Source of the DNA: Flaccisagitta enflata
Lineage: Eukaryota; Chaetognatha; Sagittoidea; Aphragmophora
Length of the DNA: 64,000 nt
Direction of reading: 5' to 3'
NCBI GenBank assembly: GCA_965153355.1
Contig: OZ231126.1
Coordinates: 10,478,001 to 10,542,000 of the forward strand
The position numbers were made by a program, and so were the translations under genes. Numbering within the stretch: the stretch's first letter is position 1; each line of letters begins with the position of its first letter. The notes beneath the pieces are model-generated. The model saw only the letters and a program-made list of their open reading frames with translations, did no database searches and was not told where the DNA came from. Positions 29,057 to 38,956 of this stretch are shown here, piece after piece.

Positions 29057-30067
29057 AGTGAGAGATGATGGTGAGAAGAAGAAAAAGAGGAAATGAAATG
29101 GGAAAGAGATAACGGTCTACGCCACAAACCCCAAGACGGAGAGACGCAGACAACAAAAAAAAGGAAAAAAAAGAAAGCGTAAATGTTAATTAGTAGGATG
29201 TGATGAAAGATAGGAGATGATGAGAAAAAAAAGGGTTTACCAAGGAAAATAAAAATGCGATGGGAGAAACTAGAACGATGTTGAACTTTAATAAGATGAA
29301 AAATGCCGAAGCCACTAATTCCAAGACGGAAAGACAACGGCCAGATAAATAAGAAAAAGAAAAAAGAGTTTTCGGAGAAAAACCTTTAATGGGATGAATA
29401 GATGATAGAAATGAATAAAAAAGTACGAAAAAATTGATGGGAAAAAGATGATGAGAGAAACGTAAGAGAAGGAGGGAAGATAGGCAGTTGGCGGTATTAG
29501 AATGAAAGTTATCACGTGACGACTATCACTAGTTGACTATCACAGGATGAGTATCACATAAAGACGTTAGGAAGTGATTTTTATTGGGTTTGACTTATTA
29601 CGGCCTTATATTATCGACGGTTCTAATCCTGGCAGTCAATTTCTGCTACCGTCCGTTTCACTCAAGTCCGGGCTTCACTGGTCGACATCCTACACTACGG
29701 ACTACTACTACTATGGATCGATGATGAAGAGAGAGAATGGAGTGATAATCCATTGTGTTTGATCGTGAATTTTGAATTTTATGATGTCGTTTTGTGTAAC
29801 TATTCACGATTAGTGGCGATTTTAAGAGGATTTGATTCGGTCCCTGACAGACGTGATTTTGTCGCGTGAAAGCGACCGAGAAAAATAAGTTAATCTGCGC
29901 GACTTACTTATCGGAATTTCTCATCTTTCAACCTGTGCAAAGGGAAACAACAAGACTCAGAATGAATTCAACTGCAGATTTGTTGCCGATAAAATTGATT
30001 TCCCTTTGGCCGATAAAAGTGAAAATATATAAAAACCAATACAAAGACAATGTGAGCATCGCGATTT
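29057..30067 (-). other. Spacer between pol tail and exonuclease-like ORF
   Basis: Contains two copies of the pyrimidine-rich cassette and, immediately before the ATG, CCTCTTTTTCTTCTTCTCAC, which would suit a splice acceptor. The rest has no recognised feature. Confidence 0.4.
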
Positions 30068-31402
30068 CTATTTTGGCGTGCTCGCTTTAGGACAGAACAT
30101 GTCATCATCATCGTCAAACGAAGTTTCTTCTCGATCATCACTTTCCTCCTTTGGAACGTAGGGTGTTGCCACTTCTAGTGATTGGAACATGTCAGACTCG
30201 AAACCCGTTTCATCGGCGTCTGCTTGAGCTTGAATGGCGCAAGTGTTAATCTTTTTGCAAATGTTTACCATCGAAGTCGTGGGCGCCTTCCGTTTTGATG
30301 ATTTGCCTTTCTTTGGCTTTTGCTTCGCTGGCTTCTCAGCTGAGTCGGGCTCAGCCACTTTTCTCTTCCGGAAGTTGTACTGCGTTTCGCCACCATCGGA
30401 ACGAGGGGACAGATTCGGATCATCGGTAAGGATAACTGTGCTATGAATAGCGTGAGAAGCGCCCGGCTGTGCATTTTGAGCAAAATCGGCTAAAGTTTCA
30501 TTTTCATCAAAATTTGACTCAGGATATAAGGCTTCCTGGTTAGTTTGGACCAATAGATCAGGTCTAGGCATTTGAGTAAAAATGTGCGGGTTTGTACTAG
30601 TGATTGTCTGAGGCGAAATACGCAAATGACTGGTTGCTGAATTGTCCGGAGGGAATAAGAGTGATGAGTGGGGGGTTGGAGAAAGAGATGGTAACGAAAG
30701 AACAGGTCTGGATGCGGGTGGCGTTGCCAGGTGAGAGTGAGGAAGGACAGTAATATCTAGAGTTGTCTCAGAGGCAGGTGTTGGAGGTGGGGGATTCGGG
30801 CGGTCAGCGTCTGCCGGTTGAATGATTGGTGTTGTTGGAGGTGTCGGAGTTGTAGACGAGCGATCGTACGACAACAATGAACTGAGCAGAAAGGCTTTAG
30901 ATTTTGATCTAGTCATGATTTCATTGTTAGGGTCTACAGGTGTAACTGAGTCAGGTGCAGCAGATGCAGGGGCAGAAGAGCGTAGGATAGATTTGTGCGC
31001 TTTCTGAGGATGTAAAGGAGCAGAGCCCAGATTATTTGATGGATGCTGTACTGCGGGAGGAGCGAGAGGAGGAGCAGGAGGATGAAGAGGAGGAGCAGGA
31101 GGAGGAAGAGCCTTTGAAGGAGCGATAATCTGCTGAACAGTGTAGGGTTTAAGATGGTTGTGGTGTTTTGTACAAGAGGTGCCAAACTGGTCCTGACAGG
31201 TGTAGTTGACAGTGGCCTCATCGAGCCTTGGGATGACTTCTACCACTGTTGAGGGCCCGTCCCAATTGGGAGTGAGTTTGAGAGGGACATTGCGTGGCTG
31301 AAATTCCCATACATCGTCACCAGCCTTATAGGGGACGTATTTGGCTTGCTTGTCGTAGTTTGTTTTCTGCCTTTCCTGTTCTTTCTTCATTTGCTCCTGC
31401 AC
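30068..31402 (-). CDS. Integrase C-terminal (GPY/F-type) region and acidic tail, in frame with pol after a TAG
   Basis: Same reading frame as pol, separated only by TAG (31435-31433) and ten codons without ATG. Begins with the helix QEQMKKEQERQKTNYDKQAK typical of the end of Ty3/Gypsy integrase, then a small beta-barrel segment (KLTPNWDGPSTVVEVIPRLD) like the GPY/F module. After about residue 80 come a Pro-rich stretch, a Ser/Thr/Pro linker, a basic patch (KPAKQKPKKGKSSKRKAP) that may be a nuclear localisation signal, and an acidic end (SFDDDDDMF). Not an independent gene; either read through or cut off by a nonsense mutation. Confidence 0.8.
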   Translation of the reverse strand: MQEQMKKEQERQKTNYDKQAKYVPYKAGDDVWEFQPRNVPLKLTPNWDGPSTVVEVIPRLDEATVNYTCQDQFGTSCTKHHNHLKPYTVQQIIAPSKALPPPAPPLHPPAPPLAPPAVQHPSNNLGSAPLHPQKAHKSILRSSAPASAAPDSVTPVDPNNEIMTRSKSKAFLLSSLLSYDRSSTTPTPPTTPIIQPADADRPNPPPPTPASETTLDITVLPHSHLATPPASRPVLSLPSLSPTPHSSLLFPPDNSATSHLRISPQTITSTNPHIFTQMPRPDLLVQTNQEALYPESNFDENETLADFAQNAQPGASHAIHSTVILTDDPNLSPRSDGGETQYNFRKRKVAEPDSAEKPAKQKPKKGKSSKRKAPTTSMVNICKKINTCAIQAQADADETGFESDMFQSLEVATPYVPKEESDDREETSFDDDDDMFCPKASTPK

Positions 31403-31432
31403 CAGCAGAATAGCCTCGGTTTGCTTGCCACT

Positions 31433-34400
31433 CTAGGAATTGACGTAGTCCCTCACCGAGAGTTTGGCTTCAGGAGATGGTAAAATGCCATCAATTGGAA
31501 GAGTGGGTTGGAAGCCATAGAGAACAAAGTAAGGAGTTTGACCGGTGGTGGCATGCACAGTTGTGTTGAAGGCATACTGTAGAAACTTAAGCAGGTCAGG
31601 CCATTCCTCCTTGGTCTCCAAGATGCGTTTTGTTAGTTCGCTGATGATTTGACGATTTTTGTTTTCCACCACCCCTTGAGATTGGGGGTGGTAGGGAGTG
31701 CTGGAAGACTTCTTAATTTTGAGATATTGGCAAAGGGCGTTGATGATGTCGTTTTGGAACTCTCCTCCGTTATCGCTACTGAATGACTCAGGTGGCCCAT
31801 GGCGCAGAGAGAAGTCCGTAAGGCAGTCAACAATGGCAGTGGCGGTTTTGGAGCGAGAGGGGTAGAGTTTGACCCATTTGGAGAATAAGTCCACAATTAC
31901 AATGACGTAACAGTAGCCTTTGCTAGAAATGGGCAGTTTAAGGACATCAGCCATCACGCGTTGGAAGGGTCTGGAGACCTTGATGGGAACCATGGGAGCC
32001 TTATTTGGAGGGTTAGGTTCACGAAGGCACTGGCACTGCATGCATTTTGATACGAACTTTTCAATATCACTCCAAAATGAAGGCCAGATGGCATAGTTTT
32101 TGACCATGCGAACCATCTTGTCTTTCGAAGGATGACCTACAAGTGGACCACCATGAAGGCTCTGAAGAACCTCTTGAACCATCGTGGGTGGGACAATTGC
32201 TTGGAGAATTGTGCCATGGAAATCATCTGTCTTTGCTGCGCGGTAGAGGACACCTTTTTTGAGACGGAGGTGAGGATAATGCTTAGCATACCAAGGATCA
32301 TTGATCGCGCCTTCGTCAGGTCTGAGACGCCTGTGTTTGAGTTTTTGTTCAATGACAGAGAGGATGGTGGGGTCGTTTCGTTGTTCCGCCACAAGTCTTT
32401 CTTCCTTTTCTTCCTCACAAAAGATTGAGACCAAAGGAGCTTCGGAGATGTCCAATGCTCCCAAGCAGTAAAGGTTATGATCATCAGATGCCATAGTAAG
32501 GTCAATGAACTCTTGTTCGTCCCAGTTTTGGTTCTCAAGTGCCATGGAGCAGAAGAAACTGGCAAAGTGTTCGTCTAGGCCATCAGGAATTTCAACATCT
32601 TCTTCATCTTCCATGGGGCGGCGGCTCATGGCATCAGCATCGGAGAGTTTGGCGCCTGGGACATAGACGAGTGTGTAATGGAAACTGGCCAGAAAGATCT
32701 TCCAACGGTTTCTTCTGCCATTTGGGTCATCAGTGTTTGGGTCAGGTTTCTTAATGGAGAGAAGAGGCTTATGGTCCACGATGGCTACAAAATGGGAACT
32801 AGCCAAGAAGTGGCGGTAGGTTTTCACCCAATTGTAGAGGGAAAAGAATTCGCGATCGAAGACCACCCAGGAGCTTTGACGGTCAGTAAGCTTTCTAGAA
32901 TCGAAGCAGATGACGCGTGTTAAGTCATCATGGATCTGTTGGAGGACACATCCAATGGCGATAAGGCTTGCATCAGTTTTGAGAATGAATTCCTTGGAGA
33001 AGTCTGGAACTGCAATGACAGAGTCAGAAGTGACCGAACCAACAAGCTTGTCAAAAGCTGATTGACATTCTGGAGACCAATGAAAAGGGACATCTTTCTT
33101 GGATAAGTCTGTAAGAGGAGCGGCGATATGAGAGTAAGACTTGATAAATTGGCGATAGAACGAAACAAGTCCGAGGAAACCTCTGGTTTCCGTAAGATTC
33201 TTAGGTACTGGCCAACTGAGTATTTTTGAGATGTTATGGGGGTCAGGCTTTAAACCGCTGGCAGAGAGGAGGAATCCAAGAACAACGACTTCCGTCTGAC
33301 AAAATTTTGATTTTTCAGGGTTTAATTTTAACCCAGCACTCTCTAGGGCAGAGAGGACCTCGTCGAGTAGATGGAGATGATCACGATACGTCTCCGACGC
33401 CATCAATATGTCGTCGAGGAAAGTAATCAGGAAGCGAGGGTCAAAGTTACGAAAAGTGATTTGCATCAAGGCATTCATGGAGGAAGTTGCGTTTATTTCC
33501 CCCTGCGGGCACCTGGCCATTTGCCAGTGCCGCGAGGGGGTACTAAACGCATAAAATTTCCTATCGCATTTAGCGATAGGTATCTGGTGGAAACCAGAAC
33601 TCAAATCGGCCTGAGAGAAGATGGAGCCTTTGACCCGGTGTAGACAATCTCCAATGTGGGGCATTGGGAAATGCACCCGCTCTGACATGGCATTGAGTCG
33701 TCTGAGGTCAACAACAAATCTCGAGAGCTCGCCATTTTTTTTCGGCACCATCAGCACTGGAAAATTGTAAGGGCTGTCGCTGGGCTCAACAATGCCGTCG
33801 CGGTGCATCTGGTCTACTTGGCGCTCGATGATCTCAGCAATCTGAGGCGTGGTGCGGTACTGAGGAACGTTGATGGGAGGACCAGGCTTGATGCGACAGA
33901 AATGTTTAAGCAGGGTGGCCTCACCCAGATCGCTTTTAGTCTTAGAGAAAGCTGTTTCGTGTTTCACTCTAAGAAGATGGTCCAATTTGGCGGGATCTTC
34001 TCCAGGAGGAATTTTGGCATCAGAAAGGTCCAATATCAATGGTCTAGTTGCATCATTAGGATCCGGAGCTTTAACAACACGTGGGATGGACCGTTTTCCT
34101 TTGGCGGCACAGAACTGTGAATCAGAGTATAGGCAGAATGAATCAGAAGGAAGCTCAGGTCGAACTGGAGAAGGAATTTTGTCAATCGCCTCAAAAACGC
34201 AAAATGCGCTGTCTAGTTGGTCGTTGCAAAATTCAAAGGTTGCCAATGGAGTTCTGGCTTGAATGACCGCCGGAGTGGGAAGGGTGTTGAAGACTTCACA
34301 ATGGGCAATGCCATGATTAACGGATGAGAGAGAATAGCCAACAAGGACGCCATCAGCTGGGCAGTGATCGAGGTAGGGCATAGAGAATATCGTAGAAGAG

Positions 34401-34951
34401 CCAGAATGCTGCAGATAGGCTAGATCAGCGTGAATATAGGCCTTTATAGGCATTCGCGACGTGGGAGGGATGACCACCGATTCGAAGGCTGTGAGATGAG
34501 GAGGATCAGGAGATTTCTCCCTCATGATGAAGGGAGTAGAGATGCCTTTAATGGTGAGATTATTTGACTCTAGGTTAATGATTGCTTTTCTGTTACAAAG
34601 AAAGTCCCAACCAATTACGAGTGGTCTTACAAGACCGCGCATAATTCTACAATTAACTAGAAAGTTTTGACCAGAGATCGAGAATGGCAGTTCAAGCAGT
34701 CCAAGGGTGACGACGTCGTTTCCATTGATAGAATGCCCGACGTCAGTTTGGGCTGAAAATCTACATTTCTGTAGGAAAGGACATTTCTGCACCTCCATTT
34801 CAGATATAAGGCAGGTGGAGCAGCCAGTGTCGACGAGAGCTGAGACGGTACGCTCACCGATGGAAACTTGTATTTCTGCAAAGATGTCTGGTTTGGGTTC
34901 CTGACTGAGTTGAGCCTTTGGTTGAGTTTCACCGACACACTCCCGACTCAC
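31433..34951 (-). CDS. pol: Pol polyprotein: protease, reverse transcriptase, RNase H, integrase (1172 codons)
   Basis: Synthesises and inserts the cDNA of the element. Aspartic protease with DTG at residues 41-43. Reverse transcriptase about 350-570: ADLSSGF (D449) and FLDD (511-514) in place of the commoner YxDD; the usual PFGLxNAPxTFQ motif is replaced by CPQGEINATSSMNALM (481-496). RNase H: D660, E701, D726 and D771 (SDADAMSRRP). Integrase: HHCC zinc finger (H933, H940, C970, C973), then D1002, D1060 (SSDNGGEF) and E1096 (GVVENKN). The order is Ty3/Gypsy. It has no ATG; the frame opens inside the end of gag in the -1 frame and reaches GTG at 34951. It ends at TAG inside integrase, with the rest continuing in frame to 30068. 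Confidence 0.95.
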   Translation of the reverse strand: MSRECVGETQPKAQLSQEPKPDIFAEIQVSIGERTVSALVDTGCSTCLISEMEVQKCPFLQKCRFSAQTDVGHSINGNDVVTLGLLELPFSISGQNFLVNCRIMRGLVRPLVIGWDFLCNRKAIINLESNNLTIKGISTPFIMREKSPDPPHLTAFESVVIPPTSRMPIKAYIHADLAYLQHSGSSTIFSMPYLDHCPADGVLVGYSLSSVNHGIAHCEVFNTLPTPAVIQARTPLATFEFCNDQLDSAFCVFEAIDKIPSPVRPELPSDSFCLYSDSQFCAAKGKRSIPRVVKAPDPNDATRPLILDLSDAKIPPGEDPAKLDHLLRVKHETAFSKTKSDLGEATLLKHFCRIKPGPPINVPQYRTTPQIAEIIERQVDQMHRDGIVEPSDSPYNFPVLMVPKKNGELSRFVVDLRRLNAMSERVHFPMPHIGDCLHRVKGSIFSQADLSSGFHQIPIAKCDRKFYAFSTPSRHWQMARCPQGEINATSSMNALMQITFRNFDPRFLITFLDDILMASETYRDHLHLLDEVLSALESAGLKLNPEKSKFCQTEVVVLGFLLSASGLKPDPHNISKILSWPVPKNLTETRGFLGLVSFYRQFIKSYSHIAAPLTDLSKKDVPFHWSPECQSAFDKLVGSVTSDSVIAVPDFSKEFILKTDASLIAIGCVLQQIHDDLTRVICFDSRKLTDRQSSWVVFDREFFSLYNWVKTYRHFLASSHFVAIVDHKPLLSIKKPDPNTDDPNGRRNRWKIFLASFHYTLVYVPGAKLSDADAMSRRPMEDEEDVEIPDGLDEHFASFFCSMALENQNWDEQEFIDLTMASDDHNLYCLGALDISEAPLVSIFCEEEKEERLVAEQRNDPTILSVIEQKLKHRRLRPDEGAINDPWYAKHYPHLRLKKGVLYRAAKTDDFHGTILQAIVPPTMVQEVLQSLHGGPLVGHPSKDKMVRMVKNYAIWPSFWSDIEKFVSKCMQCQCLREPNPPNKAPMVPIKVSRPFQRVMADVLKLPISSKGYCYVIVIVDLFSKWVKLYPSRSKTATAIVDCLTDFSLRHGPPESFSSDNGGEFQNDIINALCQYLKIKKSSSTPYHPQSQGVVENKNRQIISELTKRILETKEEWPDLLKFLQYAFNTTVHATTGQTPYFVLYGFQPTLPIDGILPSPEAKLSVRDYVNS

Positions 34952-34965
34952 GGAGGTGTCTGCAT

Positions 34966-36528
34966 TTAAAAATCCTCATGATGCGCGAAAATTGGTGGCT
35001 CATGTCTCTGGGCAAAGTGAGCAGAGTGGTTACCTTCGTTAGGCAGCTCAAAAGATACTGATTTAGGCGGGAGCATCGGTAAAGTCAAATCGTAATCAAC
35101 GTTGTTGTAGTAAGGGGGCCCATTAGGCTCAGGCATAGGGCCAAAACCATTGAAGTTTTGAGAGGGCCCGCGATTTGGCACTTGGCTTGAAGCTCCAAAG
35201 CCACGGGAGCTACTACCGGAGCGCGGCGGCGGCTGCTGTTGCTGCGGCGGCGGCTGCTGTTGCGGCGGCGGCGGCGGCTGCGCCTGATAAAAGTTCTGTT
35301 GCTGATTACGGAACTGATTTGGCTGATAAGGGCGTTCATTTTGATGATTCGAAGAGCTAAGGCCATCCTGACGATAATGCTGATTGCCTTGCTGATACGG
35401 TTGAGGATTAGGCCGATAGTGCTGATTGCCTTGAGAGTGTTGATTATTCTGATGATAAGGAGGCTGATAAGGTTGTCCACTATGCTGATAGGGGACAAAA
35501 TTTTGCTGATAGGGCTGTCCACTTTGCTGATAAGGACGATGTGGGCTGATTGGCTGACTGGGCTGATAAGAAGGGTTGGACTGATACTGCTGAGGATAGG
35601 ATTGACGCGGTGGATAGTTGCGATCGTAAGAGGGAGGCCGACAGTTGAAGTTTTGATTGTAATTATTTGGCGAGCGAAATGGCAACCCATGCGGAGAACG
35701 CTGGCCATACGCAGGCGTGTAATTGCCTCTACCACCAGGAGAGGGGGCACGAGAGCGGCGCTCGGTATCAGATTGGGTTGCCAAGTGCTCAATCAAGCTA
35801 TTGATCGATTTGTTTGTCTCCTTCTGCATGGCGAGAGACTCTTTGTGAGCAAGCGATAGTGCGCTAATCTGATCAGTGAGGTTATCAACCACTGGATTCT
35901 TAAAGGCAGCCAGAACGGGAGGAACAGCCAAAGCAGCAGAAAGAGGCAGTTTTGAATTCAACAAGCCAGTGTATGGTGAAGTGCCGTTGTTGCGGGAGAG
36001 AATGTCCTTAAACTTTTCCGCGCGTTCGCGGGCCATGGTGATGTCCGTAGATCTCACTGGCATTCCAGCATCAACATAATGTTGATAATTGGGAGGCAGT
36101 CCAGCAATAAATCGCTTGAACACTTCCCGATTGAACAAATCCTCATTTGCGACCACTTCAGGGTCGTATTGACGAGTCGCAGAAATGATTTTATTTTCAT
36201 AAATGGACAAAGGAGACTCGCCGTCCCATTTAATGTAGTCAAGCTTTGACTTAAATGTCTGTGCCTTGGAAGGGTCGCTAAACTTCTGTATGAATTCAGC
36301 CTTGAGAGCATCCCAGTCGTTGATGTTGTCGGAAGATTCATACAACGTTAAGGAGAAATCATCGAGCTTAGTAGGCAAAATTCTAATGTAGGCAGACTTT
36401 TTCTGAGCAGCGGTAGCGTCGGCAGCCAAATGTGCATCAACAGACCTCTCGTATCTCTTCAGGAAGATGGTTATATCTTGACCGCTCTCGTAGCAATAAG
36501 GCTTTATATCGACGAATTTATGCTCCAT
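34966..36528 (-). CDS. gag: Gag-like protein with retrotransposon gag domain and Q/N/Y/P-rich tail (520 aa)
   Basis: Forms the particle. Residues about 10-175 are a retrotransposon gag (capsid-like) domain: FLKRYERSVDAHL, WDALKAEFIQKFSD and FIAGLPPNYQHYV. A helical stretch to about 255 follows. The C-terminal half (about 265-460) is low complexity, rich in Gln, Asn, Tyr and Pro (repeats such as PYQQSGQPYQQ), with an RG/SR patch. There is no Cys-rich zinc knuckle; nucleic-acid binding may rely on this disordered basic/aromatic tail. ATG at 36528; stop TAA overlaps the -1 frame leading into pol. A poly-Gln/Pro stretch (35220-35290, plus strand GGC/TGC repeats) marks the end of the tail. Confidence 0.93.
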   Translation of the reverse strand: MEHKFVDIKPYCYESGQDITIFLKRYERSVDAHLAADATAAQKKSAYIRILPTKLDDFSLTLYESSDNINDWDALKAEFIQKFSDPSKAQTFKSKLDYIKWDGESPLSIYENKIISATRQYDPEVVANEDLFNREVFKRFIAGLPPNYQHYVDAGMPVRSTDITMARERAEKFKDILSRNNGTSPYTGLLNSKLPLSAALAVPPVLAAFKNPVVDNLTDQISALSLAHKESLAMQKETNKSINSLIEHLATQSDTERRSRAPSPGGRGNYTPAYGQRSPHGLPFRSPNNYNQNFNCRPPSYDRNYPPRQSYPQQYQSNPSYQPSQPISPHRPYQQSGQPYQQNFVPYQHSGQPYQPPYHQNNQHSQGNQHYRPNPQPYQQGNQHYRQDGLSSSNHQNERPYQPNQFRNQQQNFYQAQPPPPPQQQPPPQQQQPPPRSGSSSRGFGASSQVPNRGPSQNFNGFGPMPEPNGPPYYNNVDYDLTLPMLPPKSVSFELPNEGNHSAHFAQRHEPPIFAHHEDF

Positions 36529-37105
36529 GATTGACGTAGGAAGTAATTGATAGAGCAGAACAATTGCAGATAAGGCAGCGCCCAGGACTCAGCAAACGGG
36601 AGGAGGCATGGACTAAGTGCAACCAAGTGGCAGCGGTCCAGAGAGCCAAGAAAAAAAAGTAATAAAATTTCAATGTGGATCAAAGTTGGTCGGAATCTTT
36701 GGTCGGCAAGTGTGGCTCGCTTAAGTAAATCAACTAACGACGACGACGACAACGCAATTACGTAACGAGAAATAGACTTGAGGGGGGGAGGCACTAGTCG
36801 CCTAGGTGCGGCCAGATGGGCGCGGGCGACAAGTGGAATAAAAGAGAGAATTTAATAGGTGTAATCGATGGCAGACAAGAGAGATCACAAGATGCCTAGG
36901 TGCAGCCAGGTGGATGCGGGCAGCAAGTGAAATAAGATTCAAAGAGGAAGAAGGGGATGAACCGGACTACTCACTAGTACACAAAAAAAAATTAGAAAGA
37001 GTAAAAAGATGATTGAAAAGGAAAAAAAAACGATTTTGCAAAACCTAAGATTTATACCCAACTTTCAAAACGTAAAAGAGTGGAGAGGATAGAGAGAGAG
37101 AGAAA
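36529..37105 (-). other. Leader region next to gag
   Basis: Contains three spaced copies of a motif like 'CTAGGTGCGGCCAGATGG' (about 36612, 36797, 36896); a fourth is at about 38727 beyond the minisatellites. Their role is unknown. Confidence 0.4.
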
Positions 37106-37197
37106 AACAAGGCCAACACCTATAAGTCGCGTGCAGGACAAAAATAACTGAACTGGCCTGACTCCTAATCATATCTTTTTATCGAGAATCAGACTTA

Positions 37198-37530
37198 AAC
37201 CAGACCCAAACCAGACCCAAACCAGACCCAAACCAGACTCAAACCAGACTCAAACCAGACTCAAACCAGACTCAAACCAGACTCAAACCAGACTCAAACC
37301 AGACTCAAACCAGACTCAAACCAGACTCAAACCAGACTCAAACCAGACTCAAACCAGACTCAAACCAGACTCAAACCAGACTCAAACCAGACTCAAACCA
37401 GACTCAAACCAGACTCAAACCAGACTCAAACCAGAATTAAACCAGACCGAAACCAGACCTAAACCAGACGTAAACCAGACCTAAACCAGACCTAAACCAG
37501 ACCTAAACCAGACCTAAACCCGACCTAAAC
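37198..37530. repeat. Minisatellite, 11-12 bp unit ACCAGACTCAA
   Basis: About 20 near-perfect ACCAGACTCAA units, flanked by ACCAGACCCAA and ACCAGACCTAA variants. Confidence 0.93.
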
Positions 37531-38112
37531 CAGCAGACTTAAACCAGCAGACTTAAACCAGCAGACTTAAACCAGCAGACTTAAACCAGCAGACTTAAAC
37601 CAGCAGACTTAAACCAGCAGACCTAAACCAGCAGACTTAAACCAGCAGACTTAAACCAGAAAACTTAAACCAGCAGACTTAAACCAGCAGACTTAAACCA
37701 GCAGACTTAAACCAGCAGACTTAAACCAGCAGACTTAAACCAGCAGACCTAAACCAGCAGACTTAAACCAGCAGACTTAAACCAGCAGACTTAAACCAGC
37801 AGACTTAAACCAGCCGACTTAAACCAGCCAACTTAAACCAGCCAACTTAAACCAGCTGACTTAAACCAGCAGACTTAAACCAGCTGACTTAAACCAGCTG
37901 ACTTAAACCAGCAGACTTAAACCAGCTGACTTAAACCAGCTGACTTAAACCAGCTGACTTAAACCAGCTGACTTAAACCAGCTGACTTAAACCAGCTGAC
38001 TTAAACCAGCTGACTTAAACCAGCCAATTTAAACCAGTCACCTTAAATCAGCAGACTTAAACCAGCAGACTTAAACCAGCCAATTTAACCCAGCCGATTT
38101 AAACCAGCCAAC
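37531..38112. repeat. Minisatellite, 14-bp unit CAGCAGACTTAAAC
   Basis: About 40 units with blocks of variants (CAGCTGACTTAAAC, CAGCCAACTTAAAC). Derived by eye from the neighbouring 11-12 bp unit, since both share CCAGACTTAAA. Confidence 0.93.
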
Positions 38113-38137
38113 ACCTATAGACAACACAAAAATGCTA

Positions 38138-38500
38138 AGTGACCAAAATGACCAAAAATGACCAAAAATGACCGAAAATGACCGAAAATGACCGAAAATG
38201 ACCGAAAATCACCGAGAATGACCGAAAATGACCGAAAATGACCGAAAATGACTGAAAATGACCAAAAATGACCAAAAATGACCAAAAATGACCAAAAATG
38301 ACCGAAATGACCAAAAATGACCAAAAATGACCAAAAATGAACAAAAATGAACAAATATGACCAAAAATGACCAAAAATGACCAAAAATGACCAAAAATGA
38401 TCATAAATGATAAAAAATGACCAAAAATGATCAAAAATGACCAAAATGACCAAAATGACCAAAATGACTAAAATGACCAAAAATGACCAAAAATGACCAA
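38138..38500. repeat. Minisatellite, 9-11 bp unit ATGACCAAAA
   Basis: About 35 units with ATGACCGAAA, ATGATCAAAA and ATGAACAAAA variants. Long Phe/Trp/His open frames across it are artefacts. Confidence 0.93.
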
Positions 38501-38956
38501 AAATGATAAAAAACGACCAAAAACAACCAATAATTCTCAAAAACACCAAAAAAATGATTCAAAATAACTCCAGACGACCCAAACTGACAAAAAACGACGT
38601 AAAAAAGCAAAGTGTTACGGACGGACGGACCGACCGACGGACGGACGGACCGACGGAGCGGGTTGTAGAGTCGCGTGCACGCGACTAAAAACGCGGATTT
38701 TTAGAGCAGAGACTGAAAGTTAGAGGACTAAGTGCGGCCAGGCGGCGCGCGGCCCTGCTAACCAAGAAGGAGTGATTTTGTATAAAAATAGAATTTTGTA
38801 AAATCATTTACCATCGTGTGTAAAATGGTAAGATAGTGTGTTCTTACGAGGCAACGAAAAATGATTGCTAAAATATGGAAGCTAATTGCTATTAATTAAT
38901 AATCCGCGAATTCTCGGAGCTTAGGCTCTTTTTGGTTACAAAATTTAACTTTGTAC

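Larger units (their letters stand above)
37106..38691 (+). mobile_element. Group B-like element expanded by minisatellites
   Basis: AACAAGGCCAACACCTATAAGTC at the left and GTAGAGTCGCGTGCACGCGACTAAAAA at the right (hairpin AGTCGCG/CGCGACT), preceded by GGACGGACGGACCGACC. Between them are three minisatellites. GTCGCGTGC near the left (37128) is a complement of GCACGCGAC at the right, as in other copies. Whether the arrays grew inside one element is inference. Confidence 0.6.

Noticed and set aside
30934-31221. Leu-rich 95-codon frame overlapping the integrase tail
   Set aside because: Out-of-frame translation of the Pro-rich tail.
35085-35859. Long antisense and out-of-frame ORFs opposite gag (206-235 codons)
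   Set aside because: They arise from the repetitive Q/N/Y/P-rich coding sequence; Ile/Arg-rich translations with no family match.
38115-38549. 144-codon Phe/Trp/His-rich frame
   Set aside because: Translation of the ATGACCAAAA minisatellite.
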